From contig JAUXMQ010000109.1 in assembly GCA_030623125.1 (NCBI GenBank), forward strand, positions 1-5,223: DNA of 5,223 nucleotides. Direction: 5' to 3'. Positions within the stretch are counted from its first letter, which is position 1. Each line of letters starts with the position of its first letter. This stretch comes from Acidimicrobiia bacterium (GTDB taxonomy: Bacteria > Actinomycetota > Acidimicrobiia > Spongiisociales > ZC4RG35). The translations under genes were made by a program, and so were the position numbers. This document shows, piece by piece, positions 5,012 to 5,223 of this stretch. Below the pieces are notes generated by a model that was not told the DNA's origin, searched no databases, and saw nothing but the letters and a program-made list of their open reading frames with translations.

Positions 5012-5223
5012 GAGTTGGCTCCAGCCAACGCGTCAACCATTAGTGGCACGAGCTGGCGTTCATGCTCGAGAAACGAATGGACGGCCTCCGCCAATGCGGT
5101 ATAGAAACGATGTCGATCGGCGCCCTGAATTCTTGCAGTGAACTGTGGCACCCACTTCAGGAGATGATCACTGAGAAACTCCAACTGGTTGAGAGCTATC
5201 AGGTCGAGCGAGCGCCCTGATGA
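5008..5223 (-). CDS. TorD-family molecular chaperone, C-terminal 71 residues (5' end outside window)
   Basis: TorD-family chaperones bind molybdoenzyme catalytic subunits in the cytoplasm, guarding cofactor insertion and, for exported ones, Tat targeting (family knowledge). Only the last 71 codons plus TGA are visible; the frame is open to the window edge. The helical stretch LNQLEFLSDHLLKWVPQF holds the family's conserved 'F-x-x-D-H-L-x-x-W-x-x-x-F' core. It is followed by an Ala-rich helix RFYTALAEAVHSFLEHERQL typical of TorD C-termini. The stop overlaps the start of the Fe-S gene by four bases. In known gene clusters such a pair accompanies a bisPGD oxidoreductase such as formate dehydrogenase, DMSO/TMAO reductase or a relative. 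Which one cannot be told here. The C-terminal fragment alone does not support a specific gene symbol. Confidence 0.8.
   Translation of the reverse strand, partial: SSGRSLDLIALNQLEFLSDHLLKWVPQFTARIQGADRHRFYTALAEAVHSFLEHERQLVPLMVDALAGANS
5019..5022 (-). promoter_or_regulatory. Ribosome binding site of the Fe-S gene, inside the torD-like end
   Basis: GGAG on the minus strand lies 7 nt before the ATG at 5011. It lies within the last codons of the upstream chaperone gene, as expected for translational coupling through the ATGA overlap. Confidence 0.6.

Noticed and set aside
1..5223. Defence island, mobile element, CRISPR or biosynthetic cluster
   Set aside because: No nuclease, transposase, repeat array, toxin-antitoxin or synthase signature was found. 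Genes look like housekeeping and redox metabolism.

Overview
The window is GC-rich, gene-dense bacterial DNA with six recognisable protein-coding regions on both strands, two of them cut by the window edges. One small membrane-protein ORF is added as tentative. I see no rRNA, tRNA, CRISPR array, insertion sequence, phage gene or toxin/defence module. No gene-free stretch exceeds 300 bases; the longest is about 228 bp, at 1746-1973. GC-biased codons, a GTG/TTG-tolerant start repertoire, clear GGAG-type Shine-Dalgarno sites and the style of the TypA and Fe-S proteins suggest a high-GC actinobacterium-like organism, possibly an uncultured lineage. That placement is inference only.

Layout: (1) 1-662 (+) is the C-terminal third of the ribosome-associated GTPase TypA/BipA. 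(2) 663-743 is a short convergent gap holding a perfect 10-bp inverted repeat. (3) 744-1745 (-) is a short-chain dehydrogenase/reductase (SDR). (4) 1746-1973 is a divergent promoter region with an AT-rich island and a TTAGA-N6-TCTAA inverted repeat. (5) 1974-2987 (+) is a pirin-family cupin. (6) 2992-3132 (-) is a possible 46-residue single-pass membrane protein. (7) 3182-3568 (+) is a VOC/glyoxalase-like protein with a TTG start. (8) 3599-5011 (-) is a 470-residue multi-cluster iron-sulfur protein. Its start overlaps (ATGA) the end of (9) 5008-5223 (-), the C-terminus of a TorD-family chaperone whose 5' part lies beyond the window.

How they may work together: the SDR and pirin genes share one divergent regulatory region and may be co-controlled in a redox or stress response. 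The TorD chaperone and the Fe-S protein are a translationally coupled pair, probably the distal end of an operon for a molybdopterin (Mo/W-bisPGD) oxidoreductase such as a formate dehydrogenase, whose catalytic genes would lie past position 5223. The Fe-S protein is the most interesting item. It has four ferredoxin-type Cys motifs arranged as two pairs around an MvhD/FlpD-like [2Fe-2S] segment, an unrecognised N-terminal domain of about 125 residues, and a C-terminal pair of CxxC motifs. TypA, SDR/pirin and VOC otherwise look like ordinary, unrelated neighbours.
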